This document shows positions 15,778-22,276 of a stretch of 35,931 nucleotides of DNA, piece by piece; position 1 is the stretch's first letter; the number at the start of each line of letters is the position of its first letter. This stretch comes from Planctomycetaceae bacterium. Its GTDB lineage: Bacteria > Planctomycetota > SZUA-567. The notes under the pieces are model-generated. The model worked only from the letters and a program-made list of their open reading frames with translations. It made no database searches and was not told where the DNA came from. Where the stretch lies: assembly GCA_021205245.1 (NCBI GenBank), contig JAJPXZ010000004.1:1-35931 (forward strand), written 5' to 3'. A program made the position numbers and the translations under genes.

Positions 15778-15806
15778 ATACTATACTATCAACCAGGCTT
15801 TGTCAA
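15778..15806 (-). promoter_or_regulatory. Strong sigma-70-like promoter of the catabolic locus
   Basis: On the minus strand, TTGACA (15801-15806) and TAGTAT (15778-15783) are 17 bases apart. Transcription from here leaves a leader of about 210 bases before the first ATG. The gap 15557-15970 also holds an AT-rich inverted repeat at 15846-15867. It lies within a stretch noticeably richer in A+T than its surroundings, and I see no gene in it. Confidence 0.7.
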
Positions 15807-15845
15807 ATCGCTTTTTTCTTTGATGGGGCAACAATTCCGCAACAG

Positions 15846-15867
15846 ATAAATATGTGCTGATATTTAT
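15846..15867. repeat. AT-rich inverted repeat upstream of the locus promoter
   Basis: ATAAATAT and ATATTTAT form perfect 8-base arms around GTGCTG, about 40 bases upstream of the -35 box. It could bind an activator or be a weak end signal for the methyltransferase gene on its other side; it lacks a T-tract. Confidence 0.4.
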
Positions 15868-15970
15868 GATTGCATTATGTAACCAATAATACTATTGTGC
15901 GTTGATATGGTGGTGGTTATGGAATAAGAATGGCACCCGACATAAGAGCAGCCGATGCGGGAAAATGTCT

Positions 15971-16480
15971 TCACTGTGGTCCTAAAACCGGCCTGCGCTT
16001 CTCATGCATCAGCAGCCACGCCTTCTTGTCCAACCCGCCGGCAAAGCCGGTGAGCGAGCCGTCGGCGCCGATAACGCGGTGACACGGGATGATAATGCCG
16101 ATGGGATTGTGGCCGATCGCCCCGCCCACCGGCCGGGCCGGCACCTGCCTGCCAAGCTCCTCCCCGACGCCCGCAGCAATTTCACTATAGGTGCGGGTGC
16201 GGCCATACGGGATTGTCTCGAGGGTCTTCCACACCACGAGTCGAAATGGCGTCCCGGCAGGCGCGAGGGGGAAATCGCGGACCGGCATCTCGCCCGCGAA
16301 ATAGCGGTCGAGCCACGTGGTCGCGGCCTCGAAGACGGGAAGGTCGTGTCGCAGGGCCTTGCCGGTTTCGCCCATTTCGCAAAAATCCCGCTCCCCCATC
16401 CATAAACCGGTGAGACTGTGGCCATCGCTCGTCAGGGTGAGGATGCCGATGGGTGAAGCGTACTCGTGGAGGTAGGTCAT
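15971..16480 (-). CDS. ogt: Methylated-DNA--[protein]-cysteine S-methyltransferase
   Basis: A 169-residue suicide DNA-repair protein that moves the alkyl group from O6-alkylguanine to its own cysteine. The active site is IPCHRVIGADGSLTGFAGG with acceptor C133. Upstream is the DNA-binding helix region IPYGRTRTYSEIAAGVG (90-106) and GGAIGHNPIGII, which is the usual G-x-A-x-x-x-N-P segment. The N-terminal half (SPIGILTLTSDGHSLTGLWM) is the ordinary RNase H-like domain. ATG 16480 follows AAAGGGATACGCA; an ATG at 16510 would add ten lysine-rich residues and has no better RBS. It diverges from the DUF1638 gene across 86 bases. It has no Ada-type regulatory domain. Confidence 0.94.
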   Translation of the reverse strand: MTYLHEYASPIGILTLTSDGHSLTGLWMGERDFCEMGETGKALRHDLPVFEAATTWLDRYFAGEMPVRDFPLAPAGTPFRLVVWKTLETIPYGRTRTYSEIAAGVGEELGRQVPARPVGGAIGHNPIGIIIPCHRVIGADGSLTGFAGGLDKKAWLLMHEKRRPVLGPQ

Positions 16481-16566
16481 TGCGTATCCCTTTGCCTTTT
16501 TCGGCCGCATCCATTAAATAGCAGAGTGGAATGGAGAGAAACGTTATTCTCGGCAAGGAGGGTGGT

Positions 16567-17376
16567 ATGGCAACGCGGAAGTTGCTGTCGTGCGAGGTCA
16601 TGCGGGACGAAGTGGAATGGCTGCTTGGCCAAACCGGTCTCCGGGACAGCATTGAGGTTGAATTCCTCGAAATGGGCCTGCATCAGCGGCCCGAACGTCT
16701 CAAAGCCGAGCTGGAGCGGCGCATCACCGCGTGCGAAGGGCTGGGATACGACGCCATCATGCTGATGTTTGGCCTGTGCAGCAATGCTGTAACGGGGCTG
16801 AGGGCTCCGGCCGACAGCCGCTTGGTGTTGCCCCGCGTCCACGACTGCATTTCGGTCTATCTCGGTTCGACGCGTCGCTACATGACCGAACACGCGGCCG
16901 AGCCTGGCACCTACTGGTTCAGCCGAGGCTTTCTCCACCGGTCCGACGGCGTCGCCTGGGAGGACGGCGGGCTGGGCGCCGATTTCGGCGGCGTGGATGA
17001 GGACGGCCAGCGTTTATCCGTCCCCGAACTTCGCGCCCGCTATATCGAGGAATACGGCGAAGACAATGCGGATTATCTGATTGAGGTGTTGGTCGACTCG
17101 TGGAAGGCGAATTACAAACGCGCCGTCTATCTTGAATGGAGCGACTATCCGGGACGGGCCGAAGACCGCGACACGGTGCAGCGGCACGCCGACAAGAGCG
17201 GGTGGGAATTCTACTCGATGCCGGTGGATTTGCGCCTGCTGGAGGGCCTTCTTGCCGGTCGCTGGTCGCCGGAGGAATACATGGTGGTCGGGCCGGGCGA
17301 ACGGTTGATCGCCAGCAATGACGAACAAATTTTCTCCGTCGTGCATAACGGCGGACACACGACCGAAAAGGAGTGA
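16567..17376 (+). CDS. DUF1638 domain protein
   Basis: A 269-residue cytosolic protein. The start MATRKLLSCEVMRDEVEWLL, then EFLEMGLHQRPERLKAELERRI, AIMLMFGLCSNAVTGLRA, LVLPRVHDCISVYLGS and GTYWFSRGFL, match the DUF1638 family. DUF1638 proteins are uncharacterised. Conserved cysteines at C9 and in GLCSN (near 75) and the H-D-C of VHDC suggest a bound metal or a thiol-based active site. ATG 16567 has a near-perfect AGGAGG; an ATG at 16531 would add twelve residues without an RBS. Its stop almost touches the nitroreductase gene, so the two are probably co-translated. Some DUF1638 genes occur near corrinoid methyltransferase genes; nothing of that kind is adjacent here. Confidence 0.85.
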   Translation: MATRKLLSCEVMRDEVEWLLGQTGLRDSIEVEFLEMGLHQRPERLKAELERRITACEGLGYDAIMLMFGLCSNAVTGLRAPADSRLVLPRVHDCISVYLGSTRRYMTEHAAEPGTYWFSRGFLHRSDGVAWEDGGLGADFGGVDEDGQRLSVPELRARYIEEYGEDNADYLIEVLVDSWKANYKRAVYLEWSDYPGRAEDRDTVQRHADKSGWEFYSMPVDLRLLEGLLAGRWSPEEYMVVGPGERLIASNDEQIFSVVHNGGHTTEKE

Positions 17377-17378
17377 CA

Positions 17379-17924
17379 ATGGAACTGAAACAATGCGTAG
17401 AAGGGCGGCGCAGCATCCGCAAATTCACAGACGAGGCGGTAAGTGACGAATTGCTGAAGAAGATCGTCGATGTCGCCACGCTCGCGCCAAGCTGGAAAAA
17501 CTCGCAGACGACCCGCTACATCGCCATTTCCAGCGAAGCGGTAAAAAAGGAATTGGCCGAAAAGTGCGTCCTGGGATTCGAGTTTAATAAAAAGTCCATC
17601 CTGGCCGCGCCGACGGTGATCCTGGTCACCACCGTCTCCCCGCGTTCCGGCTTCGAGCGGGATGGCTCGCCGTCGACAAGCAAGGGCACGCATTGGGAAA
17701 GCTTCGACGCCGGCATCGCCACACAAACCTTGTGCCTCGCGGCGTATGCGGAAGGACTGGGGACGGTGATTCTCGGAGTCTTCGACGAAGCGAAGGTAAT
17801 CGAAACAGCCAAGGTTCCGGAAGGGCAGAAGGTCTCGGCGATAATCGCCATCGGCCACCCGGACGAAGCGCCCGCAATGCCCAAACGCAAAAGCAGCGAC
17901 GAAATTCTCAGCATTGTGAAATAG
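17379..17924 (+). CDS. Nitroreductase-family flavoprotein
   Basis: A 181-residue FMN-dependent oxidoreductase-fold protein. The FMN-phosphate motif is GRRSIRKFTDEAVS near the N-terminus, followed by LAPSWKNSQTTRYIAI (the S and N-S-Q contact flavin) and AGIATQTLCLAAYAEGLGTVILGVFDE near 107-133. The C-terminal part ends IIAIGHPDEAPAMPKRKSSDEILSIV, as usual for the family. It may use NAD(P)H to reduce quinones, nitro compounds or enones; the natural substrate is unknown. ATG 17379 has AAGGAG at 5 bases and is preferred to an overlapping GTG at 17373. It follows the DUF1638 gene directly. Confidence 0.92.
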   Translation: MELKQCVEGRRSIRKFTDEAVSDELLKKIVDVATLAPSWKNSQTTRYIAISSEAVKKELAEKCVLGFEFNKKSILAAPTVILVTTVSPRSGFERDGSPSTSKGTHWESFDAGIATQTLCLAAYAEGLGTVILGVFDEAKVIETAKVPEGQKVSAIIAIGHPDEAPAMPKRKSSDEILSIVK

Positions 17925-17953
17925 ATGCGCCTTTATCCATTAGCCATGGTACA

Positions 17954-17985
17954 GACGCCAGCGGTGGCGAAACGCCGCTGGCGTC
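17954..17985. terminator. Strong hairpin between convergent nitroreductase and yoeB genes
   Basis: GACGCCAGCGG (17954-17964) and CCGCTGGCGTC (17975-17985) form a perfect 11-bp stem with a 10-base loop. A T-tract is lacking on both sides, so it is a probable but not classical terminator. The rest of 17925-18164 shows nothing clear. Confidence 0.55.
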
Positions 17986-18164
17986 CATTGTAGTGTCCTA
18001 CTTCCCTATCGGTTATGGTGCTGGAAAACCTGATCGGAAAAAACAGCTATCACCATCATGCAGGCGCGCCTTTACAATGGCATTAAGGCGAATGCATCGG
18101 TGATGTGGATGAATGTAAATAATTATCCCGAAGTATACTTTTCAGATTACAGTATAGGCCTGTG

Positions 18165-18425
18165 TCATTTTCCGTAGTGATACCGACACGCGACCACGAT
18201 CACCTTGTCGCCATCCACCTTATACACAAGCCGATGTTCCCTATCGATTCTCCTCGACCAATAGCCCTGCAAATCGAACATCAATGGTTCCGGTTTGCCG
18301 ATTCCAGTAAAAGGCGTCTCAAGAATATTTTCAAGCATCGCCTTGATTTTCGCCGCCTTGTGTGGTTGGTTGGACTTCCAATACTGGTAATCCTCTACGG
18401 CGGCGGCGGTGAACTCGAGATTCAC
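18165..18425 (-). CDS. yoeB: YoeB-type toxin, mRNA interferase
   Basis: An 86-residue RelE-superfamily toxin that binds the ribosome and cuts mRNA in the A site. The start VNLEFTAAAVEDYQYWKSN, the middle NILETPFTGIGKPEPL, and the end GYWSRRIDREHRLVYKVDGDKVIVVACRYHY closely follow YoeB, including the conserved E, R and terminal H-Y residues used in catalysis. The start is GTG 18425, overlapping the antitoxin stop as GTGA. An upstream ATG at 18446 gives a longer N-terminus than the family has. Toxin and antitoxin form the usual coupled pair on the minus strand. Confidence 0.93.
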   Translation of the reverse strand: MNLEFTAAAVEDYQYWKSNQPHKAAKIKAMLENILETPFTGIGKPEPLMFDLQGYWSRRIDREHRLVYKVDGDKVIVVACRYHYGK

Positions 18426-18676
18426 AGCGAATCCAGACTGACGCAAACGGTTTTGCCAGCCTCGGCGTCGGCAACGGAAGCACGTAGCCGTTCGGCATTG
18501 GCCGGGTTGCCGAGAAGGTATGCCGTCTCCTGCATTTGGTTATAGTCCTCGAGGGATATAAGCACAACCGGCTCATCGTCCTGGCGGGTTATGATGACCG
18601 GCATATGATTTTTGCAGACAGCGTCAAGGGCCTCATCAAATTTGGCCTTTACCGTCTTGTCAGAAACAGCGTCCAT
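18422..18676 (-). CDS. yefM: YefM/Phd-type antitoxin
   Basis: An 84-residue antitoxin and DNA-binding repressor that neutralises YoeB. The N-terminus MDAVSDKTVKAKFDEALDAVCKNHMPVIITRQDDEPVVLISLEDYNQMQET is the Phd/YefM fold that dimerises and binds DNA. The C-terminal part (residues about 55-84), ending in KTVCVSLDSL, would be the flexible toxin-binding tail. ATG 18676 is preceded by AAAGGAGG and is preferred to an upstream in-frame ATG at 18733, which lies upstream of the promoter -10. The last four bases overlap the toxin start. The pair sits between two unrelated loci with no other mobile genes. Confidence 0.92.
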   Translation of the reverse strand: MDAVSDKTVKAKFDEALDAVCKNHMPVIITRQDDEPVVLISLEDYNQMQETAYLLGNPANAERLRASVADAEAGKTVCVSLDSL

Positions 18677-18704
18677 TTGGTTCGCCTCCTTTCCTTTCTT
18701 ATTT

Positions 18705-18733
18705 ATTGTACACTTGTCGATGGCGGAGGGCAA
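18705..18733 (-). promoter_or_regulatory. yefM-yoeB promoter with TGTACA operator core
   Basis: On the minus strand TTGCCC (18728-18733) and TACAAT (18705-18710) are 17 bases apart. TGTACA (18707-18712) overlaps the -10 box. The E. coli YefM operator palindromes have a TGTACA core, so autorepression by the complex is likely. The remaining gap up to 18892 shows nothing else clear. Confidence 0.65.
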
Positions 18734-18892
18734 ACCCCTGTTATTGGGTGCGGCATTGTTCAGCTGGGGTGTAAACCTGTCTACTGTGGGGCAGACTCAC
18801 GGGAAGACTCTGGAAAAAAGCTCAACATGAAGCGCCAGCGGACTCCTCAGGCCATCACTCGCCGTCAGCGCTTCTACCAGCGAAAAATAGGG

Positions 18893-19990
18893 TTACCGCT
18901 CTGACTCAAACGGGACGCATTTCCCGGTGCTGTAGCATGCCAGCGCCCCATCCCAAATTTTCCGCATGGAAAAGGAATACCGCTTCCCGTCCGGCATAGT
19001 CTGCACCGACTCGATATCGGGTTCCTGACGCGGCGGTGTCCAGTTCCTTACCACAACCGAGGCGAGGGAAAACAACAGTATCCCGTACAGTGCCAGCCGC
19101 ACCCGTCTCCCCATACGAGGCAAAAAAGCCGTATCGCCGGTAATGACGCCGATGCGCGCGCGAACGCCTTCGCTCCCAGCGGAAAAATACGGCAGCGGAC
19201 CGGAAAGGCGCACCTGCGCTTTCAGGACAAGCCGGGCGTACTGGAGGGCGGTCACACCGCGTCGCTGCAGGGTGGCCGTGTCGCAGGCGTGTTCGATATC
19301 GTCGGTCGCGGTGGCGGCGGCGGCGTGCACCACCGGGTGGAACCAAAAAAACGTCTTGGCCGCTGCTGCGATGAGAAAGCCGATGCTGTCCCGACGGCGA
19401 ATGTGCAGCAGTTCATGCAGGTAAATGCAGTATCGTTCCGCGTCCGTAAAGTCTGCCGTGAAGTCGTCCGGAATCAGGACCACCGGGTTACGCAATCCCC
19501 ACGAACACGCGCCGGACACCGCCGGGGTTGCCATCAGGGAGACGCTGCCGGGCTTGATTGCCAACTCTGCGCATGCCTCCAGATATGCCTGATCGTCTGT
19601 CAGGACGACAGCGTCTCGTAGTTCCCGCCGGAGCGCCACACTCTTCACCACCAGGCGCAGGCTCAGCATCGCCGCGCCCGCCAGCCACAGAGTCACCGGC
19701 AGCGAGGGAAAGAATTCCGGCGTGCGAAGCACCGCGCCGAGTCCATCCTGCCATATAGCGGCCACAAATGATCCGACCGGGGTGAACACAGCGGGAATGC
19801 ACAGGGAAAAAAGGAGTGGCAATGTCGCGGCATGCCATGGCTGATGTCGTCTCGAGGGACGACAGCCACGCCACACCATAGAGGCGGCATAGACGACGAT
19901 GAAGAGGGTGGACGCAATCAGGAGGATGTCCAACAGAATAACAAGAGTAATTTGGAGAGAGGAAAGAATAATACGGAGTAAATCGATCAC
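18893..19990 (-). CDS. BlaR1/MecR1-type membrane zinc protease (M56) without sensor domain
   Basis: A 365-residue protein with N-terminal helices (about 5-40, 57-80 and 98-120), then a cytosolic gluzincin domain. H192, E193 and H196 (YLHELLHIRRRDS) are the zinc motif, and DIEHACD near 230 supplies the third ligand. WFHPVVH is also conserved. A last helix (about 305-320) leads into a short C-terminal part of about 50 residues. In BlaR1 that position holds a penicillin-binding sensor of about 250 residues, which is missing here. The family cleaves or triggers release of the partner BlaI repressor. It overlaps the repressor gene by 4 bases. The inducing signal is unknown, and beta-lactam sensing is not supported. 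Confidence 0.88.
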   Translation of the reverse strand: MIDLLRIILSSLQITLVILLDILLIASTLFIVVYAASMVWRGCRPSRRHQPWHAATLPLLFSLCIPAVFTPVGSFVAAIWQDGLGAVLRTPEFFPSLPVTLWLAGAAMLSLRLVVKSVALRRELRDAVVLTDDQAYLEACAELAIKPGSVSLMATPAVSGACSWGLRNPVVLIPDDFTADFTDAERYCIYLHELLHIRRRDSIGFLIAAAAKTFFWFHPVVHAAAATATDDIEHACDTATLQRRGVTALQYARLVLKAQVRLSGPLPYFSAGSEGVRARIGVITGDTAFLPRMGRRVRLALYGILLFSLASVVVRNWTPPRQEPDIESVQTMPDGKRYSFSMRKIWDGALACYSTGKCVPFESER

Positions 19991-20391
19991 CGCCGATCCC
20001 TCTTTTCCTTTTCATCAAGGAGTTCGCGCAGTTGGGCGATGTCGTCCGGCTGAAGGCGTGCGTGGGTGACAAAGCTGGCCAGCAGGTCGAGCGCGTTGCC
20101 GCCCACCATGTCCAGGACGGCGTGGGTGCGCGACCGCATCGCTTCTTCCCGGGTGATGGCGGCGCTGTAGTGGTAGACGCGCTGGTCACGATCGTCACGG
20201 GTGAAAACGACAGAGCCTTTGGTGATGAGGCGGTTCAGAAGGGCCTTGAGGGTTCGCTTGGTGACGTCCCGCCGAGCCATCACCGTGTCGATTATCTCCG
20301 CCGAGGTGACAGTGCCTTTTTCCCACAACACTGCCATGATCGGCCATTCGGCCTCGGTTATGGTGTTTCGCTTGGCCATCGCAGTATCCAT
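19987..20391 (-). CDS. BlaI/MecI/CopY-type transcriptional repressor
   Basis: A 134-residue winged-helix repressor. TITEAEWPIMAVLWEKGTVTSAEIIDTV begins the DNA-binding domain. DVTKRTLKALLNRLITKGSVVFTRDDRDQRVYHYSAAIT contains the recognition helix and wing. The C-terminal helices (LDMVGGNALDLLASFVTHARLQPDDIAQLRELLDEKEKR) would mediate dimerisation. The partner protease probably inactivates it by cleavage. ATG 20391 is chosen because GGGA lies 7 bases before it; an ATG four codons later is possible. The frame is open to 20538, but that part is arginine-rich and runs into the next gene. No target gene such as a beta-lactamase is in the window, so the regulated genes lie elsewhere. Confidence 0.9.
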   Translation of the reverse strand: MDTAMAKRNTITEAEWPIMAVLWEKGTVTSAEIIDTVMARRDVTKRTLKALLNRLITKGSVVFTRDDRDQRVYHYSAAITREEAMRSRTHAVLDMVGGNALDLLASFVTHARLQPDDIAQLRELLDEKEKRDRR

Positions 20392-20458
20392 GAGATATCC
20401 CGCCAAAACGTGACGGCGGCCGCGACTGCGACCGTCGTCAAGTATACCGAATTCGACC

Positions 20459-20833
20459 CTAGGCGTACACCCCCGGCGTCTTGCCTTCACCCGAGGCCAC
20501 CACCCGATGGGTCGCAGCGGCGATATTGTCCGGATCATCCGGGTCGGGAATCGCCTCCATTATCGTCCAGGCACCCGTTTCGGCCTCGTCGTCGGCGATC
20601 GATTTCTCCTCCGCCGTAGTCTGCTCTTCTTCCTGCGCCTCGCGCACTTCCCGTGCCGCTGCGGCCAACTCCCTGGCGCGTTCGGAGATGTCGACCGTGT
20701 CCTTTGGAGTGAGGCTCTCTCGCAGCTTCTCCGAGGTTGATTTCAGTTCCTCATCCTCACCACTTTTCCCGACCCCACCGGGCCGCAATCCGCTCGACAG
20801 CCCGCCTATGGTGTTCCCACTGATGGCATCCAT
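20459..20833 (-). CDS. Small charged protein of unknown function, 124 residues
   Basis: The protein is hydrophilic and acidic, with glycine-rich N-terminal residues (MDAISGNTIGGLSSGLRPGG), a segment PKDTVDISERARELAAAAREVREAQEEEQ that should form a helix or coiled coil, and an acidic end. The DTVDIS-x-x-A-x-x-L pattern recurs in FlgM-like and flagellar or secretion-associated proteins from several phyla. That is only a resemblance and I assign no function. Start ATG 20833 is preferred over 20839 because AAAGGA is 7 bases from the former and 1 base from the latter. There are no cysteines, membrane segments or signal peptide. It stands alone downstream of a leader with repeated GATAACA motifs. 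Confidence 0.7.
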   Translation of the reverse strand: MDAISGNTIGGLSSGLRPGGVGKSGEDEELKSTSEKLRESLTPKDTVDISERARELAAAAREVREAQEEEQTTAEEKSIADDEAETGAWTIMEAIPDPDDPDNIAAATHRVVASGEGKTPGVYA

Positions 20834-20879
20834 ATCCATATCCTTTCATTCCAGTTTCCGACGCCCACGCCGGAATAAA

Positions 20880-20903
20880 GATAACAACTGCTATCTTGTT
20901 ATC
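20880..20903. repeat. GATAACAA inverted repeat upstream of the small charged protein
   Basis: GATAACAA (20880-20887) and TTGTTATC (20896-20903) are perfect 8-base arms 8 bases apart. Another GATAACA half-site follows at about 20913. They lie about 50 bases upstream of ATG 20833 and could be operator sites. Confidence 0.45.
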
Positions 20904-21040
20904 GGCGGAATGGATAACAGCTTTAATCCTTATTGCGATTTTTCTTCGCCATCAGAAATAAGTGGCAACGTGGCTGTTTTACCGTTGGATTATGCGAATT
21001 TACGGAAAAGGATGAGGGGTTGGGATTTGAGGGTTGTCGC

Positions 21041-21081
21041 CAAAAAACTAAGTCCGCCAAGGCATCAGGCCGTTGGCGGAC
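21041..21081 (-). terminator. Rho-independent terminator of the tRNA-Glu gene
   Basis: GTCCGCCAA (21052-21060) and TTGGCGGAC (21073-21081) form a perfect 9-bp stem with a 12-base loop. On the minus strand it is followed by TTAGTTTTTTGG. It starts 16 bases after the tRNA 3' end. Confidence 0.85.
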
Positions 21082-21096
21082 GTTAGCGTTGTAAGA

Positions 21097-21171
21097 TGGC
21101 ATCCCCTAGGGGACTCGAACCCCTGTTCTCAGACTGAGAATCTGATGTGCTGACCGCTGCACTAAGGGGAC
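21097..21171 (-). tRNA. tRNA-Glu (anticodon CUC)
   Basis: A 75-base cloverleaf with encoded CCA. The acceptor stem is GTCCCCT with AGGGGAT (one G-U at the end pair). The D stem is GTGC/GCAC. The anticodon stem TCAGA/TCTGA carries loop TTCTCAG (anticodon CTC, reading GAG), and the T stem AGGGG/CCCCT carries TTCGAGT. It is single, with its own terminator. Confidence 0.95.
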
Positions 21172-21238
21172 ATATAATCATTTGGACAGAGACTACTAAA
21201 TGATTTTGTCCTTTATTTGCCGCGCGTGACGGGTTATT

Positions 21239-22276
21239 ATGCCGAATCGACCCATTTTGTCAATGCCGAAACAGAACGACGCCGCCGTTTTCCAGGACCA
21301 TTACGCCTCCATGACCAGACCCCACTTTGCCCCCGGTTCCACCGTGACCATGACGGTCAAGAATCGCTCCGGAAAACAGCCCTTGGCCCAATATCTCGCC
21401 GCCCGCCTTGGCGTCGTCGAACCCTGGGCGCTCGACCTTCTCGGGAACGGCCATATCAAACTGAACGGCGCGACCGTCAGAACTGACGACTGCATCAACC
21501 TCTCCGACGGACCGCACGAATTGGAGATCCATTTTCCCATCGCCTGGCCCAGGCACATGGCCGCGACCGAAATGCCGCTGGACATACTGTACGAAGACGA
21601 GGATCTCGTCGTCCTGAACAAGGCGGCCGGTATCGTCGTCCACCCCGCGCGCGGCCACCTCAACAATCAAACGCTGCAAAACGGCATGCGCTACCGCTAC
21701 CGCCACCTCCTGGCCAGCGAGGCCACCACCATCGGCTCGCCGCACCGGCTCGACAAAGATACATCCGGTGCCATTGTTTTTGCCCTCAACCGTGCCGCCT
21801 ACACCCATTTGGTGAACCAGTTCAGCGCCGCCACACCCCACAAACGCTACCTCGCCGTGCTGGACGGTACCGTCGACTTAGATGAATACTCGTGTCTCTC
21901 GCCCATCGGTCCCGACCCGGAGCGAAAAGGCGTCGGCACCATCGTCCCGGTGGAAGCCGGCGGCAAAACCGCACGCAGCGATTTCCGCATTCTCGACCAT
22001 GGCGACGGCTGGACCCTCGCGGAAGTCACGCCCCACACCGGCAGGCCGCACCAGATTCGCGTCCATGCCGCCAGCCTGGGTGTTCCCCTGGCGGGCGACC
22101 GCGATTACAACCCGTCGCCGGATCGCCTCGGCTTTTCCCGCCAGGCGCTCCACGCCGTATCCCTCGCCTTCGACCACCCGACCAGCGGCTCCCGGCTCGA
22201 AATCCACGCACCCTTGGCGGATGATATGGCGGCAGGTCTCGCCCGGTTAAGGGAGGCTCACCCATGCCTGGACTGA
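21239..22276 (+). CDS. RluD-type pseudouridine synthase
   Basis: A protein of up to 345 residues that isomerises uridine to pseudouridine in RNA, most likely rRNA. Residues about 48-95 (LAQYLAARLGVVEPWALDLLGNGHIKLNG) look like an S4 RNA-binding domain. LDILYEDEDLVVLNKAAGIVVHPA (near 115-138) starts the catalytic domain. The active-site motif is HRLDKDTSG (near 168), whose first aspartate is catalytic. TPHTGRPHQIRVHAASLGVPLAGDRDY (near 262-288) is the usual C-terminal signature. The start is uncertain: ATG 21239 has a poor RBS, and later in-frame ATGs at 21263 and 21311 are possible. It overlaps the AddB-like gene by 13 bases, so the three genes 21239-28514 form one operon. Confidence 0.92.
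   Translation: MPNRPILSMPKQNDAAVFQDHYASMTRPHFAPGSTVTMTVKNRSGKQPLAQYLAARLGVVEPWALDLLGNGHIKLNGATVRTDDCINLSDGPHELEIHFPIAWPRHMAATEMPLDILYEDEDLVVLNKAAGIVVHPARGHLNNQTLQNGMRYRYRHLLASEATTIGSPHRLDKDTSGAIVFALNRAAYTHLVNQFSAATPHKRYLAVLDGTVDLDEYSCLSPIGPDPERKGVGTIVPVEAGGKTARSDFRILDHGDGWTLAEVTPHTGRPHQIRVHAASLGVPLAGDRDYNPSPDRLGFSRQALHAVSLAFDHPTSGSRLEIHAPLADDMAAGLARLREAHPCLD

Noticed and set aside
18165-18676. Mobile element carrying the toxin-antitoxin pair
   Set aside because: No integrase, transposase, terminal repeats or duplicated attachment site were seen around it; the tRNA is 2.4 kb away with no matching repeat noticed.
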